A DNA stretch of 64,000 bases from Nitrincola tapanii (lineage in GTDB: Bacteria; Pseudomonadota; Gammaproteobacteria; Pseudomonadales; Balneatricaceae), in contig NZ_SMRS01000002.1 of assembly GCF_008368715.1 (NCBI RefSeq), forward strand, positions 186,001 through 250,000. Reading direction: 5' to 3'. The notes beneath the pieces are model-generated. The model made no database searches, was not told the DNA's origin, and saw only the letters and a program-made list of their open reading frames with translations. Below are positions 1 to 8,100 of the stretch, piece by piece. Both the position numbers and the translations under genes were made by a program. The number at the start of each line of letters is the position of its first letter. Position 1 is the stretch's first letter.

Positions 1-506
1 ATGTTTGGCAAGCCGATCCGGAGCGTATTTTAGCCATGGGTTTTTCATCCGGCGCTCATCTGGTGGCGCTGATGGCCTTGGTGGCGGATCAAGGCGGAGC
101 ATTGGATCAACCCTATGGGGGACCGCAAACACGCCCCTATTTGGTGGTGGCCGGTGGGATTCCGAGCGATCTGCGTAAATGGGATGAGGGCCGTTTAGTC
201 GAAGATTTTCTCGGAGGCAAGCGTAGACAAGTGCCTGAGGCCTATCATCTTGCTTCCCCACAAGTGCATGTGCATGCCGAAGCCCCGCCCTTTTTTCTGT
301 TTCATGGTCGTATGGATCGTTTGGTGCCGCCGGATCATGCGGAAGATTTTTACCAAGCCTTGGCGCAGGCGGGTGTGGAGGCTGAGCTTTTCTGGCAACC
401 CTGGCGTGGCCATGTGACCAGTTTTTTATGGCGCGACAGTGCAATGCAAGGTTTATCACGCTTTTTGGCTGACCAGGGTGTGAGGCCGTTAGAAAAAATT
501 TATTAG
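1..506 (+). CDS. alpha/beta hydrolase (esterase/lipase type), 5' truncated
   Basis: The reading frame is open from base 3, so the true start lies outside the window; the first internal ATG is at 36. The visible 168 codons carry the nucleophile elbow G-F-S-S-G-A-H (Gly-X-Ser-X-Gly) about 12 residues in. An acid-containing stretch HGRMDRLVPPDHA and a late WRGHVTSF that supplies the likely catalytic His follow. This order (Ser, Asp, His) is that of the alpha/beta hydrolase fold, closest in style to acetyl-esterase/BD-FAE-like proteins. The substrate cannot be read from the sequence. No signal peptide can be judged because the N-terminus is missing. The gene ends 105 bp before thiI. Confidence 0.75.
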   Translation, partial: VWQADPERILAMGFSSGAHLVALMALVADQGGALDQPYGGPQTRPYLVVAGGIPSDLRKWDEGRLVEDFLGGKRRQVPEAYHLASPQVHVHAEAPPFFLFHGRMDRLVPPDHAEDFYQALAQAGVEAELFWQPWRGHVTSFLWRDSAMQGLSRFLADQGVRPLEKIY

Positions 507-567
507 CCAAAGAGATCCAGATCGCGCCTATCTGCGTAGCGATTTCTCTTTTGCTGCTCATTTCCTG

Positions 568-600
568 TACAATGCGGGGCTTTTAAACTCAAGGCCCCGC
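568..600 (+). promoter_or_regulatory. thiI -10-like hexamer and leader hairpin
   Basis: TACAAT at 568-573 resembles a sigma-70 -10 element; no good -35 is seen. Directly after it, GCGGGGC (574-580) and GCCCCGC (594-600) form a 7-bp GC-rich stem with a 13-nt loop, ending 11 bp before the thiI ATG. No Shine-Dalgarno sequence is visible between hairpin and start. Confidence 0.4.
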
Positions 601-611
601 GTATCCCCGCT

Positions 612-2099
612 ATGAAATACCTGATTCGTTTTTTCCCTGAAATGACGGTAAAAAGCCGTTCCGTGCGTCAGCAGCAGATCAAACAGCTCAAAAAGAATAT
701 TCGCTTAATCGTCAAAGGATTATGTGAAGAAGCCCGTATAGGAGGCTGCTGGGATCTGTTGGAGGTCGAGTTGCCTGCGCAACTTTCTGAGGAAAAACAG
801 CAAGCTATTAGTGATGCTTTAGCTTCGACTCCGGGCATTCATCATTTTATGCAAGCGCAAGAGTTTGAGTTGCCGGATCGTCAGACGCTGTGCCAGCGCG
901 TACTGGAAAGTGTTGGCCAGCGTTTACAAGGAAAAACCTTTGCCGTGCGTGTTCAGCGTGCGGGTGTGCATGAATTTACCTCCTTGGACTTAGAGCGTGA
1001 GATCGGGGCGTTTTTGCTCAAGCATGCAGGCCCAAGTCGGGTGCAGTTGAAAGAACCTGAAGAAACGGTCATGTTGCAGGTGCATCACCAGCGAGTATTC
1101 ATTGTGGGCGCGCGTCGTGAGGGGATCGGCGGTTATCCGCTGGGTACCCAAGAGCAGGTGGCCACGCTTATGTCGGGTGGTTTTGATTCTTGTGTGGCGG
1201 CCTATCAAATGTTGCAGCGTGGGGTCTGTACACACTTTATCTTCTTCCGTTTAGGCGGCGTAGCGCATGAGCAGGGGGTGAAAGAGGTGGCGCATCATCT
1301 CTGGCAGCGTTACGGCTCTAGCCATCGCGTCAAGTTTGTTACCGTACCTTTTGAAGCGGTGGTCGAGCAGATTCTGACTCAGGTCGATAACGCCCAGATG
1401 GGCGTGGTGTTAAAGCGTGCGATGTTGCACTGTGCCGATCAGCTCGCTCGACGCTTACGCATCGGTGCGCTGGTCACAGGTGAGGCGATCGCTCAGGTGT
1501 CCAGTCAAACCCTAACGAATCTGCAGGTGATTGATCGCTGTATCGATCGCTTGGTTTTGCGTCCGCTGATCACAACACATAAACAAACTATTATTGATCA
1601 AGCATTTGCCATAGGTGTCGCAGAGATGTCGGCACGGATTCCAGAATACTGCGGAGTGATCAGTCAGCGTCCGACCATTCGTGCACGCCTAGAAGAGGTG
1701 GAAGCGGAAGAGGCTAAAATAGACCCTGCATGTTTAGAGGCTGCTGTGCGTGGTGCGGTGATTCAGAAGATTGACCAAGTTTTGCTGGCACCGGATCTGC
1801 CTGAGTTCGCTTCTAACTCAGCTGCAGAATCTACAGATAAACGAGCGATTGTGGTCTTAGATGTTCGAGCCCCTGCAGACGTCGAAGCGAATCCTCTACC
1901 TGCAATACGTTATCCTGTTGAATGTCTGCCTTTTTATAAACTGCACTCTGAGTTTGCGCAGTTAGACGCTGAGTTTGAATATTGGCTCTATTGTGATCAG
2001 GGTGTCATGAGTGGCCTGCAGGTGCAGAACCTACAGGCCGCAGGCTTTCAGAATTTAAAAGTCTTGCCTGCGGCGGAATTAACTTCGCTGCGCACTTAA
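612..2099 (+). CDS. thiI: tRNA uracil 4-sulfurtransferase ThiI
   Basis: ThiI transfers persulfide sulfur to U8 of tRNA to make 4-thiouridine (s4U, a near-UV sensor), and in many bacteria also feeds sulfur to the thiazole of thiamine. The 495-residue length fits the long gammaproteobacterial form. An N-terminal ferredoxin-like/THUMP region (about 1-165) is followed by the adenylating PP-loop S-G-G-F-D-S (188-193). Cys347 in EYCGVISQ matches E. coli Cys344. A C-terminal rhodanese domain carries the persulfide Cys461 in YCDQGVMS. Both catalytic cysteines are present, so the enzyme looks intact. The ATG at 612 has no clear Shine-Dalgarno sequence and lies behind a hairpin. The gene is convergent, 21 bp apart, with a RudS-type gene predicted to remove the same modification. 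Confidence 0.96.
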   Translation: MKYLIRFFPEMTVKSRSVRQQQIKQLKKNIRLIVKGLCEEARIGGCWDLLEVELPAQLSEEKQQAISDALASTPGIHHFMQAQEFELPDRQTLCQRVLESVGQRLQGKTFAVRVQRAGVHEFTSLDLEREIGAFLLKHAGPSRVQLKEPEETVMLQVHHQRVFIVGARREGIGGYPLGTQEQVATLMSGGFDSCVAAYQMLQRGVCTHFIFFRLGGVAHEQGVKEVAHHLWQRYGSSHRVKFVTVPFEAVVEQILTQVDNAQMGVVLKRAMLHCADQLARRLRIGALVTGEAIAQVSSQTLTNLQVIDRCIDRLVLRPLITTHKQTIIDQAFAIGVAEMSARIPEYCGVISQRPTIRARLEEVEAEEAKIDPACLEAAVRGAVIQKIDQVLLAPDLPEFASNSAAESTDKRAIVVLDVRAPADVEANPLPAIRYPVECLPFYKLHSEFAQLDAEFEYWLYCDQGVMSGLQVQNLQAAGFQNLKVLPAAELTSLRT

Positions 2100-2120
2100 C
2101 TCACTGCGTACGCAAGCGCA

Positions 2121-3077
2121 TCAATACCCATAGTGCAGGCGCAGCTCTTCAGGATGAGGATTTAAGTACACCTGATCCTGCACATAGGGCTCATCAAATT
2201 CATTCAAATAATGGCGAATCAGCGTGATGGGTACCAATAGGGGTAAGAGTCCGTCACGGTATTTATGAATCGCTTCGGTGAGCTCTTGTGTTTGTTTAGG
2301 GGTGAGCTTATCGGAAAAAAAGCCTTGAAGATGCTGCAGAACATTGGTGTGATTTTTGCGCGTAGCCGGTTGGCTCAAGGCCTCCATAAACAGATGAATA
2401 TAGGCCTTGGCATCGGCTTCTAGGTCTTCACTGAAATTCGCGATCATCTTACCCAGACGACGATAGTGCGCCTGATGGTGCGCTAAAAGTAAGAATTTAT
2501 AGCGGGTATGAAACTGCACTAAGGCTTTGCGGGTTAGGCCTTGAGCGATCAGTGATTTCCAATCATGATAAGCAAACACTCGGGTGATAAAGTTTTCGCG
2601 CAAGCCTAGATCATGTAGGCGTCCATCCTCTTCTATCGGCAACAGCGGTTGTTGCTGCATCAGTATTTGTGTGTAGATACCCACTCCGGCTTTGCGGCTG
2701 TAACCACTTTGACCGTCATAAAGTTTGACCCTTTCCATACCACAACTCGGTGATTTAGCGCAGACAATATAACCACTGAGAAAGTCCAGTTGCTGGCTTT
2801 TTCCGAGTGCATATTCACGCATCGCATCGGTGACATCAAAACTATTATCGGTGGCTGTTAGGCGAATCTCACCTTGATGATCGACCAGGCGGATGGTTTT
2901 GCGCGGTGTGCCCATACCGATCGCCATTTCCGGGCAGACGGGTACATAGTGAAAAACGCGTGACAGTTCATCACGGCAGTAGTTTGAAGTTTTGTGGCCC
3001 GCGTCAAAGCGAACCTTCTCCCCGAGCAAGCAGGCGCTGATACCAATCTGAATCTGTTGAGGGTCAAACTGAGTCAT
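2121..3077 (-). CDS. rudS: DUF523-DUF1722 fusion: RudS-type tRNA 4-thiouridine desulfidase
   Basis: The 318-residue protein joins an N-terminal DUF523 (TudS-like, about 8-165) to a C-terminal DUF1722 (about 190-310). TudS enzymes use a [4Fe-4S] cluster held by three cysteines to strip sulfur from thiouracil. RudS fusions with DUF1722 are known to remove s4U from tRNA, with DUF1722 helping to bind the tRNA. Candidate cluster ligands are Cys16 (SACLLG), Cys48 (VCPEM) and Cys112 (KSPSCG); Cys106 is also present. A good ribosome site (AAGGA, 6-nt gap) precedes the ATG at 3077. The gene faces thiI tail to tail, which supports s4U as substrate. Function is inferred from the family. Older annotation calls such proteins YbgA-like or simply DUF523. 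Confidence 0.85.
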   Translation of the reverse strand: MTQFDPQQIQIGISACLLGEKVRFDAGHKTSNYCRDELSRVFHYVPVCPEMAIGMGTPRKTIRLVDHQGEIRLTATDNSFDVTDAMREYALGKSQQLDFLSGYIVCAKSPSCGMERVKLYDGQSGYSRKAGVGIYTQILMQQQPLLPIEEDGRLHDLGLRENFITRVFAYHDWKSLIAQGLTRKALVQFHTRYKFLLLAHHQAHYRRLGKMIANFSEDLEADAKAYIHLFMEALSQPATRKNHTNVLQHLQGFFSDKLTPKQTQELTEAIHKYRDGLLPLLVPITLIRHYLNEFDEPYVQDQVYLNPHPEELRLHYGY

Positions 3078-3161
3078 GCTAAGTCCTTCTTTTTGATGCC
3101 ATCTGAGGGTAATGTACCTAGCCTAGCATAAGGTCGAGCGAGAAGGGATGGATAGAAACTG

Positions 3162-3683
3162 ATGGCACAGGTGCAAAGTTTTGCGCCTTGGGTGGATGAG
3201 GCGTCTAGGGTGTTGATTTTGGGCAGTATGCCGGGTGTCGCCTCTTTGCAAGCTCAGGCGTATTATGCGCATCCTCGCAATGTTTTTTGGCCGATACTGG
3301 CCGATTTGTTGGGGTTTGAAGCACAGGCTCCCTATGCTGAACGCCTACAGCAGTTACGCGCGCAAGGGGTTGGACTCTGGGATGTTTTACAAAGTTGTGA
3401 GCGCCCAGGCAGTCTTGACAGTGCCATACGTCAATCCACACGCCTGTATAATGATTTGGCGGGGCTCTTAGTGTCTTATCCCAATATCCAGGCCGTTTTC
3501 TGTAATGGCACGCGTGCTTATCAAGAATATCAGCGTTACTGCAAGCTAGTTCCTCAATGTCGAATCGAGCAGGCGATCCGTTTGCCCTCGACCAGTCCGG
3601 CGCATGCTAGCTTGAGTTTTGCCGCCAAAAAACAGGCTTGGCAGCCACTGCTTTCTGCATTAAAGAGAGGTTCACTTGAGTAA
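3162..3683 (+). CDS. DNA-deoxyinosine (hypoxanthine) glycosylase, UDG family 6
   Basis: This 173-residue protein belongs to the uracil-DNA glycosylase superfamily. The motif LILGSMPGVASL (about 19-30) followed by YYAHPRNVFWPIL is typical of family 6 glycosylases, which excise hypoxanthine formed by deamination of adenine. A late LPSTSPAHA matches the second active-site loop of the superfamily. Mug-type G:T/U glycosylases are the main alternative; the GSMPG...HPRNxFW signature favours family 6. Its stop lies inside the next gene (8-bp overlap), so the two are probably co-transcribed. It starts 84 bp from the divergent rudS-type gene. Confidence 0.85.
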   Translation: MAQVQSFAPWVDEASRVLILGSMPGVASLQAQAYYAHPRNVFWPILADLLGFEAQAPYAERLQQLRAQGVGLWDVLQSCERPGSLDSAIRQSTRLYNDLAGLLVSYPNIQAVFCNGTRAYQEYQRYCKLVPQCRIEQAIRLPSTSPAHASLSFAAKKQAWQPLLSALKRGSLE

Positions 3684-4527
3684 AAGCAAAACATTATTGA
3701 TCACCGGTTGTTCAAGTGGCATAGGTGAGGCCGCCGCCCAGCAGATGCGTGCACGTGGTTATCAAGTGTTCACAACCGCGCGTCAGCCTGAGGATGTGGC
3801 GCGTTTACAAGCTCAAGGCTTTGCGGCCCATTTGTTGGATTTAGATGACTCTGCTTCGATCGAAGCGGCTTTAGACTGGTTATGGTCGCAGACACAAGGG
3901 GAACTCTACGGACTGTTTAATAATGCGGCCTATGGCCAACCGGGTGCGGTTGAGGATTTAAGTCGAGAGGTGCTCAGAGCGCAGTTTGAAACCAATCTCT
4001 TTGGTACGCATGAACTGACTACTCGGGTGCTACCCGTGATGCGCCGTCAGGGCTATGGGCGTATTGTGCAAAACAGCTCGGTGTTAGGGCTGGTGGCGAT
4101 GAAGTATCGTGGTGCCTACAATGCTTCAAAATTTGCTTTAGAGGGTTTAACAGATACCCTGCGTCTGGAGTTGGACGGCTCGGGTGTGTTTGTATCCCTA
4201 ATTGAACCGGGACCGATTGTCAGTCGTTTTCGGGATAATGCGTATGCCAAATTAAAAGCCAATATTGTCACTCAGGGCTCCGCTCATGAGGCAGTGTATG
4301 CGGCCGTGGAAAAGCGTTTGGCCAACCAAGATCCAGCGCAGCAGGCACCTTTTACACTGGGGCCTGAGGCGGTCGTGAAGGCTTTAATTCATGCCTTAGA
4401 AGCGCCGTGCCCGAAGGTGCGTTATGCCGTGACGACACCTACTTATCTTTTAGGTGGCCTTAAACGCTTGCTCAGCAGTCGTGCTCTGGATCGTGTATTG
4501 CTTAAAATCGCAGAAAGAGAAAGTTAG
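3676..4527 (+). CDS. short-chain dehydrogenase/reductase (SDR)
   Basis: A classical SDR of 283 residues. It has the NAD(P)-binding T-G-C-S-S-G-I-G at about 10-17, NNAAYG in the middle, and the catalytic Ser followed by YNASKFA (Tyr-x-x-x-Lys). Arg near the end of beta-2 (TTARQPED) suggests NADP preference. The start is TTG at 3676, chosen because AGAGAGG lies just upstream (3664-3670) and the frame aligns with the SDR N-terminus. It overlaps the glycosylase gene by 8 bp, implying translational coupling. The substrate is unknown; length and C-terminal extension resemble YbbO/oxidoreductase-type SDRs acting on aldehydes or retinal-like lipids, but this is only a guess. Confidence 0.88.
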   Translation: MSKSKTLLITGCSSGIGEAAAQQMRARGYQVFTTARQPEDVARLQAQGFAAHLLDLDDSASIEAALDWLWSQTQGELYGLFNNAAYGQPGAVEDLSREVLRAQFETNLFGTHELTTRVLPVMRRQGYGRIVQNSSVLGLVAMKYRGAYNASKFALEGLTDTLRLELDGSGVFVSLIEPGPIVSRFRDNAYAKLKANIVTQGSAHEAVYAAVEKRLANQDPAQQAPFTLGPEAVVKALIHALEAPCPKVRYAVTTPTYLLGGLKRLLSSRALDRVLLKIAERES

Positions 4528-4553
4528 ACCAGTGGCCAGGGTGTGCTGCTTTC

Positions 4554-5801
4554 TCACGCTTGAGGATGTGTGGGATCCTTCTGTAATAGAGGTTTGAGCG
4601 TCAGCAAGCCGAGGAGGGCGCCCGGCAAAAGGAGCCAGCTGATATAGCTCTGTAGGCTTGGATAGAGCTGAGTGCTCAGACTGATGGAGAATACGGTCAT
4701 TAAAAAGCCGATGCTGTTCATCAAAGCCAGTGCACTGCCCACCTCTTCACGTGGGCAGGTGATGGCGGCCAAGGCTGAGTAATGCGGAGAGTCCGCGATG
4801 ACACTAAATCCCCAAATCAAGAGTACGAGCAGACCTAACAGCCAGCCAGCATCACTCACCCAAGGCCAGATTAGGCAGCAACTTGCGGAGAGGGCCAGCA
4901 TCCACCAAGCGACGCGAGCGCTGCCAAACTCACGGCTTAATCTGCCCCCGAGCACACAGCCCAAAGCTCCTATGGCGATGATCAGAAACGCCAGCCAAGA
5001 GAGCCCGCTCGAGACTAGATCGGAATTGAGAAACAACTGACCCAGAAAAATGGGGGTAAGTGTCCAAAAGGCATACAACTCCCAGCAGTGGCCAAAATAG
5101 GCAAGAGCGGCGGCGCGAAAAGGTTTCAGTTTAAAGGTTTTAAATCCGGGCAAGCCGGATCTGCGTAATGCGGCTTTAGGCAGGTGTTCACCTTCACCCA
5201 AACAGGCAATTAGCCAAGCGGCGATCACCGCGAGCATTGATGCGCTCAGTAAAACCCAGCTCCAGGGCAGGGCGTGTCCTAGTCCTTGCAGTAAATGAGG
5301 CGAAGCCGTTCCCAGTGTGAGCATGGCCACCAGCCAACTCAGGGCCTGCCCGGTTTTGTGCGGGGTCCAACTGACGACCAACTTCATGCCCAAGGGATAG
5401 ATCCCAGCCAGGGCTAAACCCGTTAAAAAGCGCAAAAATAAAGCTAGAGCAAAACTGTCGCCAGCGAAAATAAACAGGAGGTTACACAGCGCGCCGACTA
5501 AGGCGCTGCAGGCAAAGATACGGCTGGCACGAAACCGATCCGCGAAGCCACTTAAGGCGATCGCGAGCGTACCGCAAATAAAACCTAACTGGACACTCGC
5601 GGTGAGGCTGCCCAGCATACCAAGGCTCAGTTGCCATTCTTGCTGAAGCGCATGAGCCACCCCGTTGGGCGTAAACCAGAGTGACGTTCCCAGCAGTTGA
5701 CAGAAGACGATGACAAAAAGAGGGTGTTGTTTCAGGCCATCACCTGACCTGAGCCGAGACAAGCAAGACATAAATGCCAAACCTTTGTTATTGTTATGCA
5801 T
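4554..5801 (-). CDS. MFS transporter
   Basis: A 415-residue major facilitator with about 12 hydrophobic segments. A conserved loop between segments 2 and 3 reads GFADRFRASR, a variant of the MFS motif A, and GGRLSREFG occurs in the second half. The fold indicates a proton-coupled secondary carrier of the inner membrane. The substrate cannot be inferred. The ATG at 5801 lacks a clear ribosome site. A second ATG at 5771, with AAAGG upstream, is an equally good start and would remove ten hydrophilic residues. The gene converges with the SDR gene and diverges from the phosphatase gene. Confidence 0.85.
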   Translation of the reverse strand: MHNNNKGLAFMSCLSRLRSGDGLKQHPLFVIVFCQLLGTSLWFTPNGVAHALQQEWQLSLGMLGSLTASVQLGFICGTLAIALSGFADRFRASRIFACSALVGALCNLLFIFAGDSFALALFLRFLTGLALAGIYPLGMKLVVSWTPHKTGQALSWLVAMLTLGTASPHLLQGLGHALPWSWVLLSASMLAVIAAWLIACLGEGEHLPKAALRRSGLPGFKTFKLKPFRAAALAYFGHCWELYAFWTLTPIFLGQLFLNSDLVSSGLSWLAFLIIAIGALGCVLGGRLSREFGSARVAWWMLALSASCCLIWPWVSDAGWLLGLLVLLIWGFSVIADSPHYSALAAITCPREEVGSALALMNSIGFLMTVFSISLSTQLYPSLQSYISWLLLPGALLGLLTLKPLLQKDPTHPQA

Positions 5802-5891
5802 TTCAGGACACTAGCACTCTGCTTGCAGGCTGTCGAGTCTGCATGGGGAGTGTTTGCTCTAGGATTTTTAACGACTTAAGTAGGAAAAAAC

Positions 5892-6377
5892 ATGTCACAA
5901 ACCACGGCTTCAGTGTTATTTGTCTGCTTAGGCAATATCTGTCGTTCCCCAACAGCACAGGGTGTATTTGAAACACTCCTAGCGAAAAGTCCTTTGGCGC
6001 ATCAAGTTAGAGTCGACTCAGCAGGCACAGCCGCTTGGCATCAGGGTAAGGCTCCTGATCCACGCAGTCGAGCGGTGGCTTTGAGTCGTGGTTATGACTT
6101 AGAACACTTGCGCGCACGCCAAGTCAGAGAAGAGGATTTTTCCCAGTTTGATTTTATTTTAGCGATGGATGGCGACAATTTACGTGATCTGCAGCAGATG
6201 GCACCTGAATCTTTCCAAGGCGAGTTAAGATTGTTTTTGGACTACGCCTATCCAAATCAGCGACGTCATGTTCCCGACCCTTACTACACGGATGGGGATA
6301 GCGGTTTTCATGAAGTGGTCGATTTAATTGAGGCTGCGAGTCAGGGCTTATTAACCCATCTGATGCAGTTTAAATAA
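5892..6377 (+). CDS. low-molecular-weight protein-tyrosine phosphatase
   Basis: At 161 residues this is a typical LMW-PTP. The P-loop V-C-L-G-N-I-C-R-S (C-x5-R-S, about 11-19) carries the nucleophilic Cys, and the general-acid Asp lies in DPYYTD near residue 137. The family dephosphorylates phosphotyrosine proteins such as tyrosine autokinases of exopolysaccharide export, or free aryl phosphates. No Wzc-like kinase or polysaccharide genes are nearby, so a housekeeping or stress role is as likely. The ATG has AGGA 6 nt upstream. The upstream neighbour is divergent, so it has its own promoter in the 90-bp gap. Confidence 0.93.
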   Translation: MSQTTASVLFVCLGNICRSPTAQGVFETLLAKSPLAHQVRVDSAGTAAWHQGKAPDPRSRAVALSRGYDLEHLRARQVREEDFSQFDFILAMDGDNLRDLQQMAPESFQGELRLFLDYAYPNQRRHVPDPYYTDGDSGFHEVVDLIEAASQGLLTHLMQFK

Positions 6378-6485
6378 AGAGGTTATAAGCGGGCAGATTG
6401 TCGACATATTCCACTATAGATGAATTGCGACCGGCCCCTCCATCTTTATAATTCTGACTTTCATTTTGTTATGGTGAGGATCGAC

Positions 6486-7973
6486 ATGACCGCAAGAACG
6501 GCAGACGTGTTGCTAGTAGGGGCAGGTGCCATGAGCTCCACCCTGGGGATGCTGCTTAAACAGCTGGATCCCACTCTGAAAATCATCATGGTTGAGCGCT
6601 TGGATCATGTTGCTCAAGAAAGTACCGATGGCTGGAACAATGCCGGTACCGGACACGCTGCTTATTGTGAACTCAACTATACCCCGCAAAAGCCGGATGG
6701 CAGTATCGATACGACCAAGGCCTTTGCGATCAACTCGGCATTTGAGCTGAGTTTGCAGTTTTGGTCTTATCTGGTTGAGCAGAAAGCCCTGCCTGAGCCG
6801 ACAAACTTCATCAACACCGCCCCGCATTGTAGCTTTGTTTGGGGTGAGAAGAATGTTGCATTCCTGCGTAAGCGTCATGAATTGCTGAGCGCGCATCCAA
6901 TGTTTGCGGATATGCAATACAGTGAAGACCCCGAGGTGATCCGTGGTTGGATGCCGCTGGTGATGCAGAATCGTAAAGCCGGTGAAGCGGTTGCCGCAAC
7001 ACGGGTAAGCTATGGTTCGGATGTTAACTTCGGTGATTTGAGCCGCTTGATGGTCGAGCATCTCGGGCACCAGCCTGATTTTGATCTTTTGGTCAGCCAC
7101 AATGTCACTGCCCTGAAAAAGCAACCAGATGGTCGTTGGTTGGTCGAAGTCAAAAATAAAGCCGATCAGCATGTGACCCCGATCACTGCAGACTTTGTCT
7201 TCCTCGGAGCCGGTGGTGGCGCTTTGCCGCTCTTGCAGAAATCTGGCATTGAAGAGGGTAAGGGCTACGGTGGTTTCCCGGTCAGTGGTCAGTGGTTGGT
7301 CTGCACCAAGCCTGAAATCGTCGAAGAGCATGCCGCTAAGGTTTACGGCAAAGCGGCGATTGGCGCACCTCCTATGTCGGTTCCGCATCTTGATACTCGT
7401 ATTATGAACGGTAAGAAATCTTTGCTGTTCGGACCTTTTGCGGGCTTTACCACCAAATTCCTGAAAAACGGCTCCTACATGGACTTAATCAAGTCTGTGA
7501 ACCTGGGGAATATCGGGCCGATGTTGTCGGTGGGTGCCAATAATATGGATTTAACCCGCTACTTGATTTCAGAATCCTTACAGTCACATGAATCTCGTGT
7601 GAAAGCCTTACGTGCTTATTTCCCCGATGCGCGCGAAGAGGATTGGGAGCTGTCGATTGCGGGGCAGCGTGTTCAGATCATCAAAAAGAACCCACAAGGG
7701 GGCGGCAAGTTAGAGTTTGGTACCGAGGTGATCATCTCTGCCGATGGAACTCTGTCCGCTCTGCTGGGTGCGTCACCTGGGGCGTCCACTGCTGTGCAGG
7801 CGATGCTGAGTATTATCGAACGCTGCTTTAAAGATCGTATGGAATCTGAAGCCTGGCAGGCTAAGATCAAAGAGATGATTCCCTCTTATGGTCAATCTTT
7901 GGTTGAGGATACCGAGTTGCTGAAAACCGTGCGTCAGCGCACCCTATCTGTATTGCAATTGCAGCAAGACTGA
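6486..7973 (+). CDS. mqo: malate:quinone oxidoreductase
   Basis: Mqo is a peripheral membrane flavoenzyme that oxidises malate to oxaloacetate and passes electrons to quinone, replacing NAD-dependent malate dehydrogenase in the TCA cycle. The 495 residues from this start match the family length. The FAD-binding VLLVGAGAMSSTLG is at about 9-22, then the family-specific DGWNNAGTGHAA. Later blocks LFGPFAGFTTKFL and GQRVQIIKK are also typical. The frame is open back to 6420, but ATG 6486 has AGGA at 6477-6480 at proper spacing and gives the normal N-terminus. The stop is followed by a strong hairpin. Confidence 0.96.
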   Translation: MTARTADVLLVGAGAMSSTLGMLLKQLDPTLKIIMVERLDHVAQESTDGWNNAGTGHAAYCELNYTPQKPDGSIDTTKAFAINSAFELSLQFWSYLVEQKALPEPTNFINTAPHCSFVWGEKNVAFLRKRHELLSAHPMFADMQYSEDPEVIRGWMPLVMQNRKAGEAVAATRVSYGSDVNFGDLSRLMVEHLGHQPDFDLLVSHNVTALKKQPDGRWLVEVKNKADQHVTPITADFVFLGAGGGALPLLQKSGIEEGKGYGGFPVSGQWLVCTKPEIVEEHAAKVYGKAAIGAPPMSVPHLDTRIMNGKKSLLFGPFAGFTTKFLKNGSYMDLIKSVNLGNIGPMLSVGANNMDLTRYLISESLQSHESRVKALRAYFPDAREEDWELSIAGQRVQIIKKNPQGGGKLEFGTEVIISADGTLSALLGASPGASTAVQAMLSIIERCFKDRMESEAWQAKIKEMIPSYGQSLVEDTELLKTVRQRTLSVLQLQQD

Positions 7974-7993
7974 TCCTTTAGTCTGCTTGCTCA

Positions 7994-8023
7994 AGGCCTT
8001 AGAGGAATGCTTCTCTAAGGCCT
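7994..8023 (+). terminator. hairpin downstream of mqo
   Basis: AGGCCTTAGAG (7994-8004) and CTCTAAGGCCT (8013-8023) form a perfect 11-bp stem with an 8-nt loop, 20 bp after the mqo stop. The downstream T-content is modest (CTTCCTGT), so termination strength is uncertain. Confidence 0.65.
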
Positions 8024-8100
8024 CTTCCTGTACATTCCCGCCTCTGCTTCTTACAATTAGCATTAATACTTACTTATTTTTCTGAATCGGGCCTCTGCGT

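Noticed and set aside
6513-7388. 291-codon ORF antisense to mqo
   Set aside because: It is wholly inside a strongly conserved gene. Its composition is His/Arg/Thr-rich, with no domain or ribosome site.
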